64,000 bases of DNA from Nitrosovibrio sp. Nv4 (GTDB taxonomy: Bacteria > Pseudomonadota > Alphaproteobacteria > Acetobacterales > Acetobacteraceae), in contig CALQHT020000002.1 of assembly GCA_943330455.2 (NCBI GenBank), forward strand, positions 1 to 64,000. The letters are read 5' to 3'. Made by a program: the position numbers and the translations under genes. Positions 9,201-18,200 of the stretch are shown here, one piece after another. The notes under the pieces are model-generated. The model was not told the DNA's origin. It did no database searches and saw nothing but the letters and a program-made list of their open reading frames with translations. Positions within the stretch are counted from its first letter, which is position 1; each line of letters starts with the position of its first letter.

Positions 9201-12200
9201 AAGCCGGAGTCGAAACAGTCTACTTCGGACAGGTAACCGCCCCATGGCGCAACCTGCGACCCAACCGCCCGCAGCGCCTCGGCAAACGCTTCACGCCGCC
9301 AGGGCTCCGAGGGAAATTCGCTGACCGCGACCGTGCCGTTGCACAACAGGTCCCAGAAAGCAGCTGCGTCCGGTGCCCCGGGCAGTCGGCAGGCAAAGCC
9401 GATAATGGCAACGTCCGGGGTTGTCACCGTCGGAGCAGTCGTCTCCGCCGTGATCACCCGTTCCGCGGTCGAGGGCCGGGGGGAGACAGCGGTCTCTCCG
9501 TCGACGTCGGCCACCGTCCACAACGCAGGCGCCAAATCGACTTCGACGGAACCGGCCGAACGCGGGGGATTTTCCGTCCGCGTCGGCGGGGTGGGGGTGC
9601 GTTCCGGCGCGGGGCGAGCGGCGCCGATCTCCCCGGTCGCGACCCCATCCGCGGCGGATCGGGTGGCGATCAGGGCCGCCAGGGCACCCAGATCGGCGCT
9701 GCGTCCGACATCGCCCTCGGTCAGGGAGCAGCCGAATCGGGCATTTATGTCAGCCAGGATCGACTTCGCCTGCGCCGGTTGCAGGGAGATTGCATCCAAC
9801 CGCGTGCGCATGGTCAGCCCGACGGCGCCGACCTCGGCCAGGCGCGCGATCAGGAAATCGGCGACCGGAGCCGGGGCGCCGGCATCCCCGGTCGTCGCGG
9901 ATTGTTCGACCAGCATGTCCCGCAGATGCGCCGCGAGTTCGGCGATATTGGCATAATCGTAAAGCCGCGTGGCTTGCAGCAGGGTGCCGAGTTCGTCGTT
10001 CAGGCTCTTGGTCAGCTCGACCGCGAGGATGGAATCCAGGCCCAGATCGGCGAACCCGGCGTGGTCGTCGAGCTGCGCTTCTTCCAGGTAAAGCGCCGCG
10101 GCAAGCTGGCGCCGCACCACGTCTCTCACGGTCTGCAAGGATGGGCCGGTGGCGCGGAGCGGAGCGGCCGCAGGTGCGGCCTCGGGCGCTGCCAGGCTGG
10201 CATGCAGATAGGCGGAGAGTTCGGCGACATTGGCATAGTCGTAGAGCCGGGTCGCTTGCAGGGTGGTGCCGAGTTCGTCGTTCAGGCTCTTGGTCAGCTC
10301 GACGGCAAGGATGGAGTCCAGGCCCAGATCGGCAAACCCCGCATGGTCGTCGAGTTGCGCTTCGTCCAGGTACAACGCGGCGGCCAGTTGGCGCCGGACG
10401 ACCGACCGCACCGCGTCGGGGGAGCCGACCGGGCGTGAGGGGTGGCTTTGAGGCGGTGGTGCGGACGGCCCCGAAACGGGTGATGCCGCGGGCCGTGGTG
10501 CCGCGATGGGCGATGCGACAGTCGGCGGAGCCGCAAGGGGCGGTGTCCCAAGGCGCGGTGCGACCGTGGACGATGACGTGGGATGCGCGCCGTTCCGACT
10601 GAGGCGCGATGCCGCGACCCCTCCGCCATGCTCGGGCTCGACCCGAGCATCCCCGCCCGCTTCGTCGTTGGGACTGACATGCGCAGGCGGAACGGGCACG
10701 GGCGTTGGGGATGGTCGGGTCAAGCCCGACCATGACGGGGGAGGGGGCCGCGCCATTGGCGATGCCCTGACTGGCGATGCCCTAACCGGCGATGCCCCGA
10801 TCGGAGGTGCCACCGACGGCGCAGGTTCGGCGGCAACGGTGCCGTCCGGATGCGGTTTAACGCCAAGTGCTCCCCCGGACGCTGCCTGCCCAGCCGTTGA
10901 AGGCCCGGACGCCCGATCGAACCAGAACCGCGTCTGCGCGAACGGATAGCCGGGCAGCGCGATCCGCCGCCCCTGGGTCGTGTTCGGCGGCAAAGCGCTG
11001 CCTCCGACCCACAACGCCCCCAAGCGGCCAAGCTGACCGGTGGCCAGAAGATCGGCCAGCAGGTGGTTTGCGTCGGCACGGTCGTCTCGTCGCAGCCCGG
11101 AACCGGTCACCGACCCGGTCCACAGATCGGCGGCTTCGGCACCGCGATCCACGGCCTCGGCCGCCTGGGCGAGGCGTCCGGCCAGGGATTGTCCGGGCCG
11201 CCACAACAGGGCCGCGCGCACTTGCATTGGCTCGCGGCCGATGGCCAGGGTGTGGGCGACATCCCGGGCCGCCAACGCCGGCCGGTGCTCCGCGAATTCC
11301 GCCAGCCGGCGCAGCAGGGCGGCCAGCCGGTCACGATCGCGGGCGGAAACGACCAGTAACTCGGCCGCCTCCCCGGAGGCTACCGACGTGGGCTCTTCGG
11401 CTTCCTCCAGCACCAGATGCACGTTGCTGCCACCCAGTCCGAACGAGCTGACCCCGGCCCGTCGCGGCAGCGCCTGCCCCATCGGATCGGTCAGCCGGTC
11501 CCACGCCCGGGTGCTGTCGACCACCGCAAACGGCGTGTTGGCAAAATCGATCAGCGGATTGAGCTGCTGGAAATGCAGGCTGGCCGGCAACACGCGATGC
11601 TCCAGCGCCAGCACCGCCTTCAGCAGGCCGGCGATCCCGGATGCCGGTTCCAGATGGCCGATATTGGTCTTCACCGTGCCCAGCAGGCAGGACGGACGCG
11701 CAACCGAGCCAGGGGCGGCGGTGGCGGCGAAGGCTTCCTTCAGCGCCATGACCTCGACCGGGTCGCCCAGTTCCGTGCCGGTGCCATGCGCTTCCACATA
11801 GCCGATCGTGTCGGACGCAACCCCCGCCCGCCGCAGCGCCGAAGCGATCAGGGCCGCCTGGGCGGTACCGTTGGGCGCGGTCAGGGAATGGGCATGGCCG
11901 CCGTGGTTTTCCGCCGATCCCAGGATCACCGCATGGATGACGTCGCCATCCGCCTGCGCCTTGGCCAGCGGCTTCAGCAGGACGACCCCGACGCCCTCGC
12001 CCTTCACATAGCCATCGGCTCGCGCATCGAAACTGTGGCAGCGGCCGGCTGGCGACACCACACCGAGTTCCATGGTGCTGACGATGGATTCCGCGGTCAA
12101 AACCAAGCTGACTCCCCCGGCCAGCGCCATCTCGCACTCGCCGGACTGCAACGCGCGCACCGCCCGGTGCACCGCCACCAACGAACTGGAGCAGGCGGTG

Positions 12201-15200
12201 TCGATCGCCTCGCTGGGGCCGCGCAGGTCGAACAGGTAGGAAATCCGGTTCGGCAGCATGGTCGCGATGTTGCCCAGCGCGATCTGCGCGCGGGCGGTGT
12301 CGCGATCCGGAATGATGGCCCCGTATTCATTGATCTGCGGGCCGAAGAACACGCCCACCGGGCGGCCGGCGAGGCTGGTCATTGTCAGCCCGGCATCTTC
12401 GACGCAGTGCCAAACGGCCTCGATCGCCAACCGGTGCTGCGGGTCGAGGAAGCAGGCTTCGCGTGGGGAGATCCGGAAGAACGGCGCGTCGAACGTGTCG
12501 ATCCGGTCGAGGAAGCCGCCGACCAGCGCGTCGCGGTCATAGCCGGTCCTGGAGGCAAGCTCCCGTCCATCCGGCAACGGGCCGACCAGGTCGGTGCCTT
12601 CGGTCAAATGGTGCCAGAACGCGTCGAGATCGGGCGATCCGGGGAACCGCCCGCTGATGCCGATGACGGCGATGGCGCTGGTATCGGCTGTCGCCGGGTG
12701 TGCAGCCCGTTGGGTTGGAGCCGGGATGGGTGCCGGCCCACCATCCACGCCTTCGCTGTGAGCAGTCATGAAAGTCGTGGATGGTGGGTCTGCAGCCGCC
12801 ATGACGGGGAGGAGTCCGTGCGCAAGGCCAGGCGACTCGCCTGTTCCTGGGCGTTGCCGTAGCAATGTGGCGTGTTTGGCCGCGACCTCACTCGGATAGG
12901 TCTGCACCAGATAGGCGGCCAGGGCGTCGATCGTGCCATGGGCGAAGAATACCGCCGGACTGACGGTGATGCCGTAGGCGTCGCCCAGCCGGACCCCAAG
13001 TTCTTTCAGCGCAATGGAATCGAAGCCGAATTCGGCCAGCCCGGTATCTGAGACGAGCAGGTCCTCGTCGATCTTCATCTGTTTGGAGACCAGGGCCGTG
13101 AGGTGCCGGCGCACGCTGCCCGGCAGATCGGCGGCGGGCGGCCGGTGTTCTGGCGTCCGGGGCGGGCTGGGGCGAGCGACCGGAGTAGCCTCCCGCGGGC
13201 GCGGTATGGCGGTCGCGCGGGGGCGCGGGTTGAACATCGCCAGCGCGGCGTCCGGCTCGCCCGGGATCACCGAGACCTGCGCATGCGGCATCGCCAACGC
13301 ATCGAGGAACGCCTGCCAACCCTGCTCTGTTTCCAGATAGGGCATCCCGGCCGTCGCGAGATACAGTCGCTCGCCCTCTGCCGACAGGACGCCGCGGCCT
13401 TCCCGCCATAATGGCCAGCCCAGGGCGACCGTGCGACCATGCCGACGGCTGGTTCGGCGTTGATCCTCCCGCCAGGCGGCGAAACGGTCGCAAAACGCAT
13501 TGCCGGCGGCGTAGGCGCCCTGGCCGAAATCGCCCAACTCCGACGCCAGTGACGAAAACAGCACGAAGAAGTCGAGCGCCTCGTCGCGCAGCACGCGGTC
13601 CAGGACCACCGTGCCCGCAACCTTGGGGGCGAGGCAGGATGCGATGCCGGCCCAGTCATTGTCGCGCAGCGAGGCCCCGCCGGCGACTCCCGCGGCGTGG
13701 ATCACGCCATGAATCGGGCCGTTGACCGCCCGGGCCTCGGCCAGCACGCGGGTCAGAGCGGCTTCGTCGGTGATATCGGCCTGCCGGTAAGTGGCAGAGG
13801 GAAGCGCGGACAACAGCGTGTGGACCGACCCGCTGGCGGGGGAACGACCGATCAAGGTGATGCGCCCGCCGGTCGCCGCGGCCAGACGGCGGGCAAAGAT
13901 TCCGGCCAACACGCCGCCGCCGCCGGTGATCACGAAATGGCCAGCCTGGCGGGGCGGTAGTGTGCCGTGGATCGGCGCATCCGCGACCACCATGCGCCGG
14001 ACCAGACGCTGGCCGTCGCGGATGGCGGCCTCGGTCGCGGGATCGTGTGCGTTTTGCAGTTCGGCGGCGATCAGGGCGGCCAGATGCTCGACCGGTGGCA
14101 GTCTGCCGTCGAGCCGCAACAGCCGCACATCGACCGATGCCCCATCGAAATGCGCGGAGCGGCGCAGGACGTGCACGCATTCCTGCACCGGACTGCCGCG
14201 ATGCACGCACAGAATCCGGGTCGGGTCGGCAAACAGCAGGCGGGTCAGATGGAAGACGGTCCTCGGGAACGCGCCGAGCTCGGAGTCCAGGCGGGCGGGG
14301 GTTCCGGGTGAGTTCCACGGAGCGCCGTTGCCGATATCGGCGAGACACACCACCGTGGACGGCGCGCCATGCCGCGCGCGCAATGTGTCGATCTCGGCCA
14401 ATTCGCTGGGTGCGACATGGAAGACCGAGGCGCCCTCGGTCCGCCAGATGCGGGCGAGGTCGCTGGCCATGCCGCCGATTTCGGCCACCAGCCAGATCGG
14501 GCCCGTCATCCGGCCAGGCGGCACCGAGGCAGGCTGCCAAGTAGGCACCAGATAATTGGCAGCCGTCGTCGCGACGGGTAGGGGCGTCGCGGGTGCGTCG
14601 GTGTCGCGGTCGAGCCAGTAGCGGCGCATGTCGAACGGATAGGTGGGCAACGAGATGCGGCACCCGGCCGAGGGGATCGCGTCGTCGGAAATATCGCCGG
14701 TGCGCAGATAATCCCGGGCGGCCGCCAGCAGGGCCGGCGCCTGACCGTTGCACATATCGATCGGTGCGTCAGTGTTCCGCTGGTCCGACGCCAGCGCTCG
14801 ACCCAGGTCGTCCGGAGACGCAACGATGGCCGCCCAGCGATGCTCGAAATGGCAACGTCCGGCGTTCAAGGTGCGCGCGATATCGGCCAGGTCGGCGTGA
14901 TTGTCGTTCAGCCAGGCGCGCAAATCGGCCAGGCGCCGGCGCAGGGACGCTGGGTTCCGCGCGGACACCGCGATCAGGCACGCGCCAGGTGGCAGCGCGC
15001 GCACCGGCGCGGGCTCCGCCTCGGTGAGCAGGATATGCACGTTGGTGCCGCTGAAACCGAACGAACTGACGGCGCCCATGCGCGGGCGGCCGCCGGTTTC
15101 CCAGGCGCGCAGCGTGGTGTTGACGAAGAACGGCGAGGATCCGAGATGCAGCTCCGGATTTTCCGACTGGAAGTTGCGCGACGGGAACAGCGTGCGGTGC

Positions 15201-18200
15201 CGCAGCGCCAGCACGACCTTCAGGAATCCGGCAATGCCGGCCGCGTGTGCCGCGTGGCCGATATTGGTCTTGACCGACCCGATCGCGCAAAATCCAGACC
15301 GATCGGTCCATTTGCGGAATGCCCGGGTCAGGCCCTGAATTTCAATCGGGTCGCCCAGTTTCGTGCCGGTGCCGTGCGCTTCGACATAGGAAATCGCCTC
15401 CGGATTGATGCCGGCCTTGGTGTAGACTTCGACTTCCAGCGCAGCCTGCGAGTCCGGGCTGGGGGCAGTGATACCGTTGGTCTTGCCGTCCTGGTTGATG
15501 GCGGAGGCCAGAATAACGGCCTCGATATGATCGCCGTCCGCGATGGCCTTGGCATAGGGTTTCAGCACCACGACGCCGGCGCCTTCGCCCGGAACGAAAC
15601 CATCCGCGTCGGCATCGAAGGTCTTGCAGGCGCCGACGGGGGACAGCATGCCGGCCTTGGCGGCGGCGGTGTTGAAACCCATTGTCGTGGTCAGGAAGAC
15701 TCCGCCGGCCAATGCCATATCGCAGTCGCCGTCCAGCAGGCTGCGGCAGGCAAGATGGATGGCGGTTAGCGAGGACGAACACGCGGTATCCACCGCCATG
15801 CACGGCCCCTTGAGGTTCAGCACATAGGCGATCCGCCCCGACAGGATCGCCGCGGCATTGCCCATGAAGGCGAAGGCTTCCGGCACAATGCCGAGATCCG
15901 TCATGCGGTGTGTATAGTCGCCGCCATAGGCTCCGACGAAGACACCGCAGCGCCGCCCGTCGAGTTCTCGTTCCGCGTAGCCGGCGTCTTCCAACGCCCG
16001 CCATGCCTCGGTGAGGAACACGCGGTGCTGCGGATCGGTGAGTTCGGCTTCCTTGCCGGACATGCGGAAGAACAGAGGATCGAAGTCGGCTGCGTCCTTG
16101 AGGAAGCCACCCCAGCGGAGATAGGTGGCCTCCGAGCTGACGCCATCCGGCAGGGTAGAGGCGTCGGCGGACCAGCGATCAGCTGGGACTTCGGTGATGC
16201 CGCTGCGGCCTTCGGCCAGCATGGCGTGGAAGGCGGCGATGTCAGGGCAATCCGCGAAACGACCGGCAACGCCAATGACGGCGATGCGTTGGTCCTTCGT
16301 GGAGGCGGGGGCTTCGCTGTCCGGGCGCGGTGTGTCACGCGGTGTATCCACCGAACTCTTTAGGCGATTAGCCTCGCGCCCGCCCTGCTCCGCACTGTCG
16401 TCGCTGTCGGTCGCATCGGGACTGAATGCGGGCGTGTCCGTTTTGGGATCGTCGGTGGGCAGCGTGCGGAGCCGGCCGCCGTGCTCGCGCTCGATGAACC
16501 GCGCCAGATCGCGGATGGAGGGATGGTCGAACACCACGGTCGGCCGCAGGTCGAGGCCCAGGATGCGGTTGAGGCGCGCAACGACCTGACCACCCAGGAT
16601 GGAATCGATACCGTAATCCATGAAGCGCCCGCGCGGGTCCAGTCGCTCGACCGACAGGGTCAGGGCGGACGCGACCTCCTGGGCGACGATAGTTTCCAAT
16701 CCGGTGGCGTCGAGCAACGGCGCCTGCGGTGCCGCGATGGGCCGATCCGCCTGTTGTCTGGTTTCGGTTGTTACGGCCGCCAGAGGGTCACGTTCCGCGA
16801 TCAGGACGCTTTGGCTGCGTTGGTCGGGGCTCTCTCCCGGCAGCCCGAACGCGGTCATTCTGGGAAATCCCACCTCCATCAGCGCCTGGCGCCACAGGCC
16901 GACATCCAGCAGCGGTGCGTTGGCGATGCGGCGGGATGCATCCTGGAACGCCCACCAGCCATCGGTCAGGCCGAATGTCAGCGTGGCGTAGTCTTGCAGC
17001 GCCGTCACTTCGTTCAGCAGCAGGAAGCCGCCCGGACGTAACAGTTGGGCAACATGGCCCAACGCGACCGCGATGTCGCGCGAGGCATGCAGGACATTGG
17101 AGGCAATGACGATATCGAACGAGCCGGCGGCGAAGCCCTGCGCTGTCGGATCGCGCTCTATATCCAGCGTGTCGAACCGCATGAACCCGTGCTGGGTGGC
17201 GAAATTCTGGCGGCCCGCGGTCACGAAGCCGACCGAGATATCGGTGTAGTGGTATTCGATTTCCGCTTGTGCGGTGGGCAATGTCCGCAGGATGGCGGTC
17301 GTTGCCCCACCCGTGCCGGCGCCGACTTCCAGCACCCTGACCGGTCCGCCAATTCGTTCGGAAATCCGTGCGAGAGCATTGGCGAGGATTGTGTTGAAAT
17401 GGTCAGCGAGATGATTGCCTTTGTAGATCGGTTCCACGAGGTCCATGCGGCCATCGGGGAACATGACCTCGGTGGCGGTGATTTGCCCGGTCAGTAGTTT
17501 TGGCAGGCCGTTGATACAGGTCGACAACAATGTCAGGAACGGCGCCAGCTCCGGCTGTTCCGCCGCCAGACGTTGGCGTTCCGCGGCCAGGTCGGCGCCG
17601 GTTGGCGAAACGACCGACCGCAGCAGATCGCCTTCGCGCGCCAGGACTTTGTCGCGCACCAGCATGTCGATCAATGCTTCATGCAGGCGGCGCTTCGGCT
17701 CCGCGATGCCGAGCGCCTTGCGTAGACCGGCAACTGTATGGACGTGCTTGTGGAACAATCCCATGTCCGCGTACGCGCCAGCCAGGGCCAGTCTGCCCCA
17801 GGCTTCCATGCGGCGAAATACCTGGGCTTGTTCGGCCAGATCCGGTGCGGGGGACGCCGCCAGTGCGGCATCGAGTGTCTGGAAGACGTCCAATGTGCGG
17901 TCAACGGCGGGCGGCGGCGCGACGGGCATGCCGCAGGTGATGCGCTCGAACGGATAAACGGGAAGCGGCACGCGTTGTCCGACCGGTGGCCAATTGCGAT
18001 GCAACGTCGCGCCTTGCACATAGAGGTCGGCCAAGATGCGCAATCGGTTGTGGTTGGCCGGCTCGCGCGCCACTTGCTCGCCCAGCGCGAGAAGTGCCGG
18101 ACCTGGCCCGTCCGGGCGCGCTTCGCCGGACAGGCAGGACGGATCGCGATCCCCCGCTGTCCAGCTTTGCAGCCGGGTCCGTAATTCGACCGTATCATCG

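Noticed and set aside
9750-10733. 327-aa minus-strand ORF starting MVGLDPTIPNARA
   Set aside because: Out-of-frame product of the palindromic repeats and ACP region, not a gene; the repeat itself is reported instead.
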